NCBI GenBank assembly: GCA_900468805.1
Contig: UEIF01000009.1
Span: 62,001 to 126,000 of the forward strand
Source of the DNA: Hyphomicrobiales bacterium
GTDB taxonomy: Bacteria; Pseudomonadota; Alphaproteobacteria; Rhizobiales; Rhizobiaceae
Direction: 5' to 3'
Length of the DNA stretch: 64,000 bases
The notes under the pieces are model-generated. The model had not been told where the DNA came from and searched no databases. It saw nothing but the letters and a program-made list of their open reading frames with translations. A program made the position numbers and the translations under genes. The stretch's first letter is position 1. Each line of letters starts with the position of its first letter. Of this stretch, positions 8,529-17,454 are shown in pieces.

Positions 8529-10259
8529 GTGTCCCTCGCGCGAACATGGCATGCGTTCCTTGCTGTTGCGATTGCAAGTGGGTTTATTAATCTGCTGCAT
8601 TTGACCGGTTCACTGTTCATGCTCGAGGTGTATGATCGCATCCTGCCGAGCAAAAGCATACCATCTCTGATTGCTCTTTGTGCCCTTGTCCTATTGCTTT
8701 ACGCGTTTCAAATGGGGTTCGACGTGGTTCGAGGTCAAATGCTGACCCGCGTCGCGGACATTCTGGACCAGCAGTTGGAAGGGCGCATGTATAAGGCGCT
8801 GCTCAAAATGCCCTTCTCCGGAGAGGTCAGGGGCGACGGTCTGCAGGCACTTTCCGACCTCGACCAGATACGTGGTTTTTTGTCGAGCAACGGCCCCAAT
8901 GCGCTGTTCGATTTTCCATGGCTGCCATTTTACCTGCTCATTTGTTTTATGCTGCACCCCTGGATCGGCGTAAGCGTTCTTATCGGTGCGGTCATCCTGG
9001 TCGCCATAACGGTGCTGACGAACTGGTCTACCGCATCTCTGAACGAGAGCGCTGCGGGTGCCCGTGGCCAACGCAACATGTTTGCAGGTGGTAGCGTCCG
9101 TAACGCGGAAGCCATTCAGGCCATGGGCATGTCAGGCACCATGATGGTGATATGGCGTGAGCTGCACGGCCGGTACAAACGGCAGAGCCGGCGAGGCGCC
9201 GACATCTTGGGCGTCTACGGTGCTGCGTCGCGTGTGGCGCGCATGATCATCCAGTCCGGCGTCATGGCCGTGGGGGCAATTCTCGTGGTCAATGGTGACG
9301 CCACGGCGGGTAGCATCATCGCCGGCTCGATCCTGTCGGCAAAAGCCCTCGCTCCCGTGGAACAGGCGATCGGTAACTGGCGCGGCTTCACATCAGCCCG
9401 GCAGGGCTGGAAGCGCCTTCAGAAGTTCTTTGAAATCGCGCCGGAAACGGAGACGGCCCTGTCCTTGCCCCGGCCGGCATTTACCTTCTCGGTTGAGAAT
9501 CTAACCGGTTCACCGCCCGGCGCGTCCGCACCCACGCTGATGGACGTTTCCTTTGAGCTTCACGCTGGAAGCGCCCTCGGGGTGATTGGACCGAGTGCGT
9601 CCGGAAAGTCCACGCTTGCCCGTCTCATTGTCGGCGCTTGGCCAATACGTCACGGCAAAGTGCGCTTTGATGGTGCAAGCCTTGACCAATGGGATATGGA
9701 CGAGCTTGGTCAATATCTCGGCTATCTGCCGCAAACCGTTGAGCTGATGGCCGGTACAGTGGCGCAGAATATTGCTCGTTTCCGGCCTGACGCGACCGCC
9801 ACCTCGATTATCGATGCGGCGAAAGCGGCGAATGTTCATGACCTCATCCTGAACTTGCCGGATGGCTACAAGACCAAGATCGGTTCCAACGGCGAAGCGC
9901 TTTCAGCGGGGCAAAAGCAGCGCATTGCGCTGGCGCGCGCGCTTTATGGGGATCCATTCCTGGTCGTGCTGGATGAGCCGAATTCCAACCTCGACGCTGA
10001 AGGCGAAAACGCTCTCAGCAACGCGATCGCCAATATCAGGGCAAGGGGCGGCATTGTGATTGTTATTGCCCATCGGCCAAGCGCGCTTGCCAACGTGGAC
10101 CTGGTTGCGGTTATTGCTGCCGGAAGATTGCAGCGGTTCGGCACGAAAGAAGAGATTTTCGGGCAGGTGCTGCGTCAGAATATCCGGCCGGTCACATCCG
10201 ACCATCAGCCGCGAGCAATCGAAGATGCCGGGTCATCATCGGCTGCCAACGATGTATGA
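8529..10259 (+). CDS. Type I secretion ABC transporter (PrsD/HlyB family)
   Basis: An N-terminal six-helix exporter domain (SGFINLLHLTGSLFMLEVYD; LIALCALVLLLYAF) is joined to a nucleotide-binding domain. The latter has Walker A GPSASGKST, a Q-loop in GYLPQTVELMAG, an ABC signature LSAGQKQRIALARAL and Walker B VVLDEPNSNLD. There is no N-terminal C39 peptidase, as in the PrsD/AprD group that exports RTX proteins carrying an uncleaved C-terminal signal. The ATPase powers export of an unfolded substrate straight to the outside. The start is not certain: there is no ATG, and I prefer the GTG at 8529 over the TTG at 8505. It overlaps into the adaptor gene. An outer-membrane TolC partner is not in the window. 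Confidence 0.92.
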   Translation: MSLARTWHAFLAVAIASGFINLLHLTGSLFMLEVYDRILPSKSIPSLIALCALVLLLYAFQMGFDVVRGQMLTRVADILDQQLEGRMYKALLKMPFSGEVRGDGLQALSDLDQIRGFLSSNGPNALFDFPWLPFYLLICFMLHPWIGVSVLIGAVILVAITVLTNWSTASLNESAAGARGQRNMFAGGSVRNAEAIQAMGMSGTMMVIWRELHGRYKRQSRRGADILGVYGAASRVARMIIQSGVMAVGAILVVNGDATAGSIIAGSILSAKALAPVEQAIGNWRGFTSARQGWKRLQKFFEIAPETETALSLPRPAFTFSVENLTGSPPGASAPTLMDVSFELHAGSALGVIGPSASGKSTLARLIVGAWPIRHGKVRFDGASLDQWDMDELGQYLGYLPQTVELMAGTVAQNIARFRPDATATSIIDAAKAANVHDLILNLPDGYKTKIGSNGEALSAGQKQRIALARALYGDPFLVVLDEPNSNLDAEGENALSNAIANIRARGGIVIVIAHRPSALANVDLVAVIAAGRLQRFGTKEEIFGQVLRQNIRPVTSDHQPRAIEDAGSSSAANDV

Positions 10260-10269
10260 TGAGGCCGCT

Positions 10270-11574
10270 ATGCGTTTACGAAATATAGCAAAATTTCCGC
10301 TTGCCAAGCAGATCGCGGCGGTCATTTTATTAGCATTTGGCTTGGTCATCGGTATTTTCGGATGGGCGATGACCACCGAACTTTCCAGTGCGGTTATCGC
10401 TTCTGGCCGTGTCATCGTCGAGGGTAACACGAAGAAGATCCAGCATCTTACTGGTGGCATAGTTAGCGAAATCGACGTGAAAGAAGGCGATAGGGTAGAC
10501 GCCAATCAAGTACTCGTCCGGTTGAATGGAACCGTTGTGCAGGCCAATCTTTCGATCGCTGAGAATACGCTCGCGCAGCTCTATGCGCGCCGTGCGAGAT
10601 TGCAGGCAGAGGCGTCCCGTGCATCTGAATTGATGGTTCCCGAAAAATTGTCCGATCTCACGACGTCCAAGTCGGCAACAGCGCTGGTTGCAAGCGAACA
10701 GAATCTATTTACCAGCCGCAAGAATGCGCTTGAAGGTATGAAGAGACAGGTCGCGACCCGCAAGCAGCAGCTGAATGACGAAGTCGATGGCCTGACGGTC
10801 CAGATCAATGCAATTTCCGATCAGGTCAAGCTGGTTGATGAGGACATTGAGAAAGTCGATACGCTTTTCAAGAAGGGGTTGACCACGCAGCAGCGGCTCA
10901 ATGACTACAAGCGACGCAAGTCAGAGCTTGAGGGGCAATTGGGGCAGGGTATTGCGGCTCGCGCGCAAACCGAAGGCAAGATCGGTGAACTCGATCTCCA
11001 ACTCTTGCAGCTCGACGAGGACCGGCAATCGGAGGTTTCCAAGGATCTGACCTCCGTCGAGGCGAGTATCGCGGAATATGAGGAGCGGTTGGCCGCGACA
11101 AAGGATCAGCTCGCTCGCCTGGAGATTCGGGCGCCGATTGCCGGCCGCATTTATCAACTCAGCGTTCATAATATCAATGCGGTTGTGCAATCGGGTGAGG
11201 TTCTGATGCTCATCGTCCCGGAGCATGACGAATTGCAGGTCGAGGCAACCATCGCACCGAAGGATATCGACCAGATTTATAAGGGACAGCCGGTCGATAT
11301 TCGGTTTACGGCATTCAACCAGACAACGACGCCTGATATTGCAGGCCAGGTTTCCGTCATCTCGCCGGACCTTCAGACGGACCCACGAACCGGTGCAACA
11401 TTTTATACTCTGCGGATAACGCCGGATATGGCCACTCTGAAGAATCTGTCCGAAGGATCACTTTATCCGGGCATGCCTGCCGAAATTTTTATCAAGATCT
11501 CCGATCGGACGGTCATCTCGTATTTTGCCAAACCTTTCAAGGACAGGTTGAGACTGGCGTTTCGAGAAGAGTGA
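10270..11574 (+). CDS. Type I secretion membrane-fusion protein (PrsE/HlyD family)
   Basis: The protein has one N-terminal membrane helix (AAVILLAFGLVIGIFGWAMT), a biotinyl-lipoyl-like half (QHLTGGIVSEIDVKEGDRVD), long coiled-coil arms of about 150 residues and a C-terminal beta-barrel (RAPIAGRIYQLSVHNINAVV ... GMPAEIFIK). It bridges the inner-membrane ABC exporter and an outer-membrane TolC channel. ATG 10270 has GAGG at the right distance; an ATG at 10252 overlaps the end of the exporter gene and lacks one. About 434 residues is normal for the family. It works with the exporter immediately upstream and probably secretes the RTX-like protein encoded next. Confidence 0.93.
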   Translation: MRLRNIAKFPLAKQIAAVILLAFGLVIGIFGWAMTTELSSAVIASGRVIVEGNTKKIQHLTGGIVSEIDVKEGDRVDANQVLVRLNGTVVQANLSIAENTLAQLYARRARLQAEASRASELMVPEKLSDLTTSKSATALVASEQNLFTSRKNALEGMKRQVATRKQQLNDEVDGLTVQINAISDQVKLVDEDIEKVDTLFKKGLTTQQRLNDYKRRKSELEGQLGQGIAARAQTEGKIGELDLQLLQLDEDRQSEVSKDLTSVEASIAEYEERLAATKDQLARLEIRAPIAGRIYQLSVHNINAVVQSGEVLMLIVPEHDELQVEATIAPKDIDQIYKGQPVDIRFTAFNQTTTPDIAGQVSVISPDLQTDPRTGATFYTLRITPDMATLKNLSEGSLYPGMPAEIFIKISDRTVISYFAKPFKDRLRLAFREE

Positions 11575-11748
11575 CTTCCCAAAGCCTATCATTGTCCCAA
11601 AAACGGTCGCGATAAATATCTCTTTCGTCGCTGTAATAGACTTGCCAAAATTCTATGCTTATCTATTAGTAAATTTAGACGATATAGGCGGAACCTACCA
11701 AATTAGGGCGCTGCAACCTTAAGGTTTGTTTTCAATGAGGAGAGTATC

Positions 11749-12693
11749 ATGGCTTTAACAGTAACATTCGGCAATGGCGGCGCAGCTACCGTTTTCGACC
11801 TCCAGAGCGTCGAAGCTCAGAACGCCAACGCGCTTGACGATAGCACCCAGAAGCATGAAACGACCGACCAGAGCGGATCGGCAATTGAATCCGGACCGGT
11901 TGCGGTCAATGGCGGCGTTGTCGATATCAGCTTTAACCAGGATACGAATGCGTTCAACTTCGATGTTGTCGGCAAGTGGAATTCCGTCAAGAACGTTCTT
12001 GCCGAGTCCGACAGCGCAGAGAACGTTTATTTCAAGGATTTCGTTCAAGCTGACGTCCATTTGCAGGGCAATGGCGCCTCGACCGTTGAAATTTTGAACG
12101 TGAAGCGCGCGAACGTTTCGACCGGCGCTGGCAACGACACCGTGACCATTTCGCTGCTGTCGAATGACAATACCTGGGTTAATGCCGTCAAGATCGATAC
12201 CGGCGCAGGCAATGACACGATCACGGTCAAATCGGGCGTGGGACTGAACGCACCCGGCTCGCAGGGGATCACCGGCGCGACTGCCTTCAATGGCGGTAAC
12301 GGCTTTACGGATGGCCGCAGTACAGCTGTTGATATCAAGGCTGGCGCTGGGGACGACAAGATCGATCTTTCCAACACGAATCTGAAATCCTCGACGGTTG
12401 AAGGCGGCACAGGGGTCGATCATATAATCGCCAGCGGCGGTGCGGATAACTTCGTATTCCACCTGGGTGATATGGCTAAGACTCTCGCTACAGACGTGAT
12501 CGAGGGCTTTGACGTGGCGAAGGATAAACTTAGTCTCCTGGGTACGTCGGAAGGTAATTGGACTGTAAAGTTCCTTGAGGACACTGGTGATACCATCGTA
12601 AAATATATTGGCAACGACAGTCATAAAGGTGAAATGATTGTACTGAGCGGCGTAGACGCTTCTGCGCACCTTCATGATTGGTTCACTGTCTAA
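11749..12693 (+). CDS. Small RTX-like secreted protein, probable type I substrate
   Basis: The 314-residue protein has no Sec signal peptide but carries Gly-Asp-rich calcium-binding-like repeats: TGAGNDT at 125-131, TGAGNDT at 151-157 and GAGDDK at 199-204. Its C-terminus (TDVIEGFDVAKDKLSLLG, 248-265) matches the end of serralysin-type and rhizobial Rap/Ply proteins that are exported by type I systems without cleavage. ATG 11749 follows GAGGAGAG. A beta-solenoid is likely between the repeats. It lies downstream of the exporter pair and ends in a clear terminator, so it is the obvious cargo. No enzymatic domain is evident; adhesion to polysaccharide or self is one possibility. Confidence 0.82.
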   Translation: MALTVTFGNGGAATVFDLQSVEAQNANALDDSTQKHETTDQSGSAIESGPVAVNGGVVDISFNQDTNAFNFDVVGKWNSVKNVLAESDSAENVYFKDFVQADVHLQGNGASTVEILNVKRANVSTGAGNDTVTISLLSNDNTWVNAVKIDTGAGNDTITVKSGVGLNAPGSQGITGATAFNGGNGFTDGRSTAVDIKAGAGDDKIDLSNTNLKSSTVEGGTGVDHIIASGGADNFVFHLGDMAKTLATDVIEGFDVAKDKLSLLGTSEGNWTVKFLEDTGDTIVKYIGNDSHKGEMIVLSGVDASAHLHDWFTV

Positions 12694-12720
12694 CGATCTA
12701 TGTGATCCACCAACTCAGGA

Positions 12721-12750
12721 ACATGCCGCCGCACGGCGGCATGTTTTTTT
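12721..12750 (+). terminator. Rho-independent terminator
   Basis: A GC-rich stem (ACATGCCGCCG / CGGCGGCATGT, 12721-12744) is followed by a run of seven T (12744-12750). It ends transcription of the RTX-like gene. Confidence 0.9.
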
Positions 12751-12770
12751 ATTGCCGCCGGCAATGAGGC

Positions 12771-13811
12771 CTAGTCTTTTAGACTAAATGCATCGCTTTC
12801 ACCAGGAACGAGTTCCAACGGCCAGATCCGATTGCTTGTAGCGTTGTGATAGATCTCCGAGTAGCCAGACATGCTCGCAAGCAGAGTTTCGGCGAGTTCA
12901 GCACCGAGGTCGCGTAGCGACATCCTGAAGCAGGTGAGCGTCGGTTGCAGAAATTTGGCGCGCGGTTCCTCGCGGAAGCCGATAACCGCGAGGTCGCGAC
13001 CTGGGACAATGCCGGCTTCCACCAGGCGGCGGTAGAGGCCGATCGCCATCAGTTCGTAGATCAGGATGATGGCCGTCGGTCTGTCTTCGATCAACAACAG
13101 TTCATCGCCCGCCTGGTAGCCGCCCTGTTCGCTGGATTTCACACGGATCACCAGCTCCGGATCATATTTGATCCCGTGCTTTTCCACAGCCTTTCGATAG
13201 GCATCGACGAAGACATAACCGAGATTGATTTCGCCCGACGGCGCGGCGATGGCGATGCGGCGATGCCCTTTGGCAACGAGGCGGTCGACGGCGCAGGCTG
13301 CGACGCCTTCGAAGTCAAGGTCGATCCAGGTGAAGTTGCTGCCGCCGGAAGAGCTTCGGCCGAGCGCCACGAAGGGGATCTTCGCCTTGACGAGCAGATC
13401 GATTCGCTTGTCGATACGTTGGGTTGCGGAGATGATCATCGCATCGACGACCCGGCGTGCCACCATACGCTTCAGATATTCGTAGGGGTCCTCGTCACTG
13501 GGGCAGGGGAGCATGACGAGATCGAGCTTGTGGCGTGATAGCACGCTCTGCAGCCCGCCTGTCACGCCAAGGAAGAAGTTGTCGCTGTTTTCGACCGTTT
13601 CCTTGCTGGTTTCGATCATCAGGCCAATGACGTTGGTCGTGCCCTGACGAAGGCTGCGGCCGGACTGGTTGGCGACGTAGCCGAACTCTTCGGCGGCAGC
13701 CAGCACCCGCTTGCGTGTCTCCTCATTGACATCGGCCTTGCCGTTCAGCGCGCGGGAAACCGTCCCGATGGATATGTCGAGATGTTTTGCGAGCTGACGA
13801 ATACCTTTCAT
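12771..13811 (-). CDS. LacI-family regulator of the adjacent sugar operon
   Basis: The N-terminus is a LacI helix-turn-helix with hinge (IRQLAKHLDISIGTVSRALN then GYVANQSGRSLRQG), followed by a periplasmic-binding-protein-like sensor domain (TNVIGLMIETSKETVEN to the C-terminus). About 346 residues is normal. ATG 13811 gives the canonical MKGIRQLA start; an ATG at 13844 would add 11 residues. It is transcribed away from the dehydrogenase/isomerase/ABC operon that starts at 14103. The space between holds three AAACGTTT palindromes, the usual LacI-type operator, so it very likely represses both itself and the operon until an intracellular sugar binds. The inducer is unknown. Confidence 0.92.
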   Translation of the reverse strand: MKGIRQLAKHLDISIGTVSRALNGKADVNEETRKRVLAAAEEFGYVANQSGRSLRQGTTNVIGLMIETSKETVENSDNFFLGVTGGLQSVLSRHKLDLVMLPCPSDEDPYEYLKRMVARRVVDAMIISATQRIDKRIDLLVKAKIPFVALGRSSSGGSNFTWIDLDFEGVAACAVDRLVAKGHRRIAIAAPSGEINLGYVFVDAYRKAVEKHGIKYDPELVIRVKSSEQGGYQAGDELLLIEDRPTAIILIYELMAIGLYRRLVEAGIVPGRDLAVIGFREEPRAKFLQPTLTCFRMSLRDLGAELAETLLASMSGYSEIYHNATSNRIWPLELVPGESDAFSLKD

Positions 13812-13862
13812 CTGAGGCGATCTTTCTTCCGGAATACTGGCCATCCAATCTTATTGCCATGG

Positions 13863-13885
13863 GAAAACGTTTACGGAAAGCGTTT
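13863..13885. promoter_or_regulatory. LacI-type operator near the regulator gene
   Basis: GAAAACGTTTAC contains the palindromic core AAACGTTT (13865-13872), followed in a fixed spacing by GCGTTT. The 21-base block from 13865 recurs with one change at 14046. It lies just upstream of the regulator start and could serve autoregulation. Confidence 0.75.
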
Positions 13886-14021
13886 GCCGCAGCGGCAGGA
13901 TGTCATTTTGCGGGGTACTCAAAAAAACCTTTTGCTGCATTGCCGAAGGTTTTGGCCTAAGCGCCCGTTCGCATTGTGATTTTTCGCAGCATTTAGCTGG
14001 AATGCCCGGCCATTGACAGCA

Positions 14022-14033
14022 GTAAACGTTTCC
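14022..14033. promoter_or_regulatory. LacI-type operator, middle copy
   Basis: GTAAACGTTTCC shares the AAACGTTT core (14024-14031) and lies about two helical turns upstream of the copy at 14044. Confidence 0.7.
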
Positions 14034-14043
14034 GCTTAGTATC

Positions 14044-14066
14044 GTAAACGTTTACGGAAGGCGTTT
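14044..14066. promoter_or_regulatory. LacI-type operator, perfect copy
   Basis: GTAAACGTTTAC is a perfect 12-base palindrome (14044-14055; 14 bases with the flanking C and G) followed by GGAAGGCGTTT. It lies about 50 bases before the GTG of the first operon gene, where a repressor would block the promoter. Confidence 0.8.
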
Positions 14067-14102
14067 CGGGAGGAAATCTGAAGCGCACCGCTGGAGGAAA
14101 TC

Positions 14103-15137
14103 GTGAAATTGAATGCCATTCTGTGCGGGTGCGGAGCTATGTCCAAAGGCTGGCTGCGCGCGATCAAGGAAACACCTGATCTTGCCGAAGCGATCGAGAT
14201 CGTCGGGCTCGTCGACGTCAACCCTGCCGCCGCCGAAAAGCTCGCCGAGGAATTCGGCTTGAGCGCGGCTCGCATCGGCAGCGATCTCGCCACCGTCATT
14301 GCCGAAACCAAGGCTGACATCGTCTTCGACGTCGTCATCCCGGCCGCCCGTTTCAATGTTGTTTCGACAGCCATGAAGGCCGGCTGTCACGTGCTCAGCG
14401 AGAAGCCGATGGCAACTTCGCTTGCCGAAGGGGCAGCCTTGATCGATCTCGCCGCCGAGACCGGCAAGATCCACGCGATCATTCAGAACCGCCGCTTCAT
14501 TTCCGGTGTGCGCCGCCTGCGCCGCTTCGTCGAAAGTGGGGCGATTGGCGAGCTCACCGGCATTCATTGCGACTTCTTCATCGCCCCGCATTTTGGTGGC
14601 TTCCGCGAAGAGATGGATAATGTCCTGCTGCTCGATATGGCGATCCACACTTTCGATGCGGCCCGCTACGTAGCAGGCAAGAAGCCGCTCGCCGTCTATT
14701 GTGTCGAACGCAATCCTAGGGGTTCCTGGTATCGCCACGGTGCTTCAGCCAACGCCACCTTCGAATTCTCCGACGATGTCGTCTTCACCTATCGCGGTTC
14801 CTGGTGTGCCGAAGGCGAGCGCACGAGCTGGGAAAGCCAATGGCGCATTGTCGGCTCGAAGGGAATGCTGACCTGGGACGGTGAGGATGGGTTCAACGCA
14901 GCTACCTCCGGCAATGAGCCAGGCCTGCTTCATGGCTTTTCACCGATCGAGGTTCCGGCGCCGGAACGCGCCGAAGAAACCCACGGCCATGCCAGTGTGA
15001 TCGCAAGCTTCGTCGAGGCGATCCGCACGGGCAAGCGGCCGGAGACGGTCAGTTCCGACAATATCAGAAGCCTCGCCATGGTCTTCGGCGCGATCGAAAG
15101 CGCCAGGACCGGGCGCCGTGTCGAAATTTCAGCATAA
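14103..15137 (+). CDS. Gfo/Idh/MocA-family NAD(P)-dependent sugar oxidoreductase
   Basis: A Rossmann domain fills the first 120 residues (NAILCGCGAMSKGWLRAI, then VGLVDVNPAAAEKLAEEFG), with the family's EKP motif in HVLSEKPMATS near residue 102, and an alpha/beta C-terminal domain follows. Such enzymes oxidise a sugar, inositol or sugar acid with a nicotinamide cofactor in the cytosol. The start is GTG behind CTGGAGGAAATC. About 344 residues is typical. It is the first gene of the operon, followed 11 bases later by an isomerase/epimerase and then an ABC importer, so it probably begins catabolism of the imported sugar. The substrate is not readable. Confidence 0.9.
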   Translation: MKLNAILCGCGAMSKGWLRAIKETPDLAEAIEIVGLVDVNPAAAEKLAEEFGLSAARIGSDLATVIAETKADIVFDVVIPAARFNVVSTAMKAGCHVLSEKPMATSLAEGAALIDLAAETGKIHAIIQNRRFISGVRRLRRFVESGAIGELTGIHCDFFIAPHFGGFREEMDNVLLLDMAIHTFDAARYVAGKKPLAVYCVERNPRGSWYRHGASANATFEFSDDVVFTYRGSWCAEGERTSWESQWRIVGSKGMLTWDGEDGFNAATSGNEPGLLHGFSPIEVPAPERAEETHGHASVIASFVEAIRTGKRPETVSSDNIRSLAMVFGAIESARTGRRVEISA

Positions 15138-15148
15138 GGACAGATGAC

Positions 15149-16051
15149 GTGAGCAACCCCGCCAAAGCCATTCGCATCGGTACCATGGTCAGCGCCTCCA
15201 AGGGCGGCGCCGACAATCGAATTGCCCAGATCGCCGATATGGGTTTCGAAAGCTTCGAGCCCTTTTTCTGGCAGACCACCAACGGCCAGGATCTCGCCGA
15301 ACTCGGAAAGCGCAGTGTGGAGGCGATCGGCGATCGCGACATCACCATTTCGACGCTCGGCATGTTTGGCAATCCGCTTGAGGAAACCGACATCGACCTG
15401 CAGACGCTGCAAGGCTGGAAGGATTGCATCGACAACGCCCATCACTTCGGCGCCACCTGCGTTGCCGGCTTCACCGGTCGTGTCAGAAACAGGCCACTGA
15501 CCGAGAGCCTGCCGCGTTACAAGCAGATCTGGAGTGAGCTTGCCAAGCGTGCCGCCGACAAGGGTGTCAAGATCGCCTTCGAAAATTGCGCCATGGATGG
15601 CAACTGGGCGACCGGCGACTGGAACATCGCCCATAACCCAGATGCCTGGGAACTGATCTTCAACGAGACGCCCGACGATAATATCGGCCTCGAATGGGAG
15701 CCTTGCCATCAGATGGTCTATCTGATCGAACCGCTGCCGCAGATCCGCAAATGGGCAAGCAAGATCTTCCACGTCCACGGCAAGGATGCGACGATCCGCT
15801 GGGATGTGATCAAGGAACATGGCATCTTCGGCAAGGAAAAGTTCGTCTTCATGCGCACGCCGGGCTTCGGCGACAGTAACTGGACCGACATCATTTCCGA
15901 ACTGCGGCTTTCCGGCTGGTCCGGCTCCATCGACATCGAAGGCTGGCACGATCCGGTCTATCGCGACGCTCTGGAAATGACCGGCCAGGTCTATGCACTG
16001 AACCATTTGAAACATGCCCGGGGCGGTGATTTCGTCGTCGATCCGGTGTGA
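15149..16051 (+). CDS. Sugar phosphate isomerase/epimerase (xylose isomerase-like TIM barrel)
   Basis: The 300-residue protein has the AP-endonuclease-2/xylose-isomerase-like TIM barrel (PF01261). It shows DMGFESFEPFFW near residue 30, acidic and His metal ligands at FENCAMDG, WEPCHQM, FHVHGKD and IDIEGWHD, and a normal family length. Members interconvert ketose/aldose or epimeric sugars and keto-inositols with a divalent metal. The start is GTG with AAGGA upstream. It sits between the dehydrogenase and binding-protein genes, which suggests an oxidise-then-isomerise route for the transported sugar. Inosose or keto-sugar chemistry would fit, but that is inference. Confidence 0.87.
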   Translation: MSNPAKAIRIGTMVSASKGGADNRIAQIADMGFESFEPFFWQTTNGQDLAELGKRSVEAIGDRDITISTLGMFGNPLEETDIDLQTLQGWKDCIDNAHHFGATCVAGFTGRVRNRPLTESLPRYKQIWSELAKRAADKGVKIAFENCAMDGNWATGDWNIAHNPDAWELIFNETPDDNIGLEWEPCHQMVYLIEPLPQIRKWASKIFHVHGKDATIRWDVIKEHGIFGKEKFVFMRTPGFGDSNWTDIISELRLSGWSGSIDIEGWHDPVYRDALEMTGQVYALNHLKHARGGDFVVDPV

Positions 16052-16115
16052 GTGACTATGGTCGGCACGGAGGACATGCCGGCCATCGCAAGGATAACCA
16101 CAAAGGAGGAGAACC

Positions 16116-17348
16116 ATGGCTATCCGCAAATTTGCAATTCTGGGCGCGCTGGCGCTTGCAGGCGTGTCTCTCTTTACCCTTTCCGCCAAGGCGGAAGACG
16201 TCAAGCTGACGCTCTGGTCGCTGGACAAGGACATCCAGCCGGCGCCGAACCTGGTCAAGGAATTCAACGACCAGCATAACGGCATCACGATCGAATATCG
16301 CCTGATCCAGTTCGACGACGTTGTTACCGAAGCGATGCGCGCCTATGCCACCGGCCAGGCGCCCGATATCATCGCCGTCGACAATCCTGAGCATGCACTG
16401 TTTTCGTCTCGCGGTGCCTTCCTTGATATCACCGACATGATCAAGAATTCGAAGGTCATCAAGCCTGAGAATTATTTCCCCGGGCCGCTGAAATCGGTCG
16501 AATGGGACGGCAAATATTTTGGCGTGCCGAAGGCGACGAACACGATCGCGCTTTACTACAACAAGGACATGTTCAAGGCGAAGGGCCTCGATCCGAACAA
16601 ACCGCCGCAGACCTGGGACGAGCTTGTCGAGGATGCTCGCAAGCTGACCGATCCGGCCAAGAACGTCTATGGTCTCGCCTTCTCGGCCAAGGCCAACGAG
16701 GAAGGGACCTTCCAGTTCCTGCCCTGGGCGCAGATGGGCGGCGGCAGCTATGAGCACATCAATGCCGATGGCGCCGTCAAGGCGCTGGAAGTCTGGAAAA
16801 CGGTCATGGACGAGAAGCTCGCCTCGCCCGATACGCTGACCCGGGGCCAGTGGGATTCGACCGGCACCTTCAATTCCGGCAATGCTGCCATGGCGATCTC
16901 CGGTCCCTGGGAACTGGACCGCATGATGAAGGAAGCCAAGTTCGACTGGGGCGTGACGCTGCTGCCGGTGCCGAAGGAAGGCGCTGAGCGGTCTTCCGCC
17001 ATGGGCGACTTCAACTGGGCGATCTTCTCGACCTCCAAGCATCCGGCCGAAGCCTTCAAGGCGCTCGAATATTTCGCTTCGCAGGACGACAAGATGTTCA
17101 AGAATTTCGGCCAGCTTCCGGCCCGTTCCGACATCTCGATCCCCGAGACTGGCGAGCCGCTCAAGGATGCCGCTCTGAAGGTCTTCCTCGAGCAGCTGAA
17201 ATACGCCAAGCCGCGCGGTCCGCATCCGCAGTGGCCGAAGATCTCCAAGGCGATCCAGGATGCCATCCAGGCTGCACTCACTGGCCAGATGAGCCCGAAG
17301 GATGCGCTTGATCAGGCTGCCGACAAGATCAAGGCAGTGCTCGGCTAA
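16116..17348 (+). CDS. Sugar ABC transporter substrate-binding protein (CUT1)
   Basis: A signal peptide ([18 protein letters not shown]) precedes a family 1 extracellular solute-binding fold ([19 protein letters not shown], residues 30-48; later [20 protein letters not shown]). The 410-residue length fits CUT1 proteins that bind mono- to oligosaccharides in the periplasm. ATG 16116 follows a very strong AAAGGAGGAG. It is followed by two permeases and an ATPase. A GC-rich hairpin just past its stop (17362-17380) probably stabilises its mRNA relative to the permease message. Confidence 0.93.
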   Translation: MAIRKFAILGALALAGVSLFTLSAKAEDVKLTLWSLDKDIQPAPNLVKEFNDQHNGITIEYRLIQFDDVVTEAMRAYATGQAPDIIAVDNPEHALFSSRGAFLDITDMIKNSKVIKPENYFPGPLKSVEWDGKYFGVPKATNTIALYYNKDMFKAKGLDPNKPPQTWDELVEDARKLTDPAKNVYGLAFSAKANEEGTFQFLPWAQMGGGSYEHINADGAVKALEVWKTVMDEKLASPDTLTRGQWDSTGTFNSGNAAMAISGPWELDRMMKEAKFDWGVTLLPVPKEGAERSSAMGDFNWAIFSTSKHPAEAFKALEYFASQDDKMFKNFGQLPARSDISIPETGEPLKDAALKVFLEQLKYAKPRGPHPQWPKISKAIQDAIQAALTGQMSPKDALDQAADKIKAVLG

Positions 17349-17361
17349 TTTCCGCATCACC

Positions 17362-17380
17362 GGATGGCCTTCGGCCATCC
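17362..17380 (+). promoter_or_regulatory. Hairpin between binding-protein and permease genes
   Basis: A perfect 8-base stem (GGATGGCC / GGCCATCC) with loop TTC and no T-run lies 13 bases past the binding-protein stop. Such elements block 3' exonucleases and raise binding-protein output over the membrane components. Similar hairpins occupy the same place in the other two sugar operons. Confidence 0.7.
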
Positions 17381-17454
17381 CACCATTTTCCTCCCGGCAG
17401 GGGCTGTCTTCCGCGGAAGCGCCAGGCAGCCCCCTTCGGAGCATCGGAGGACCC

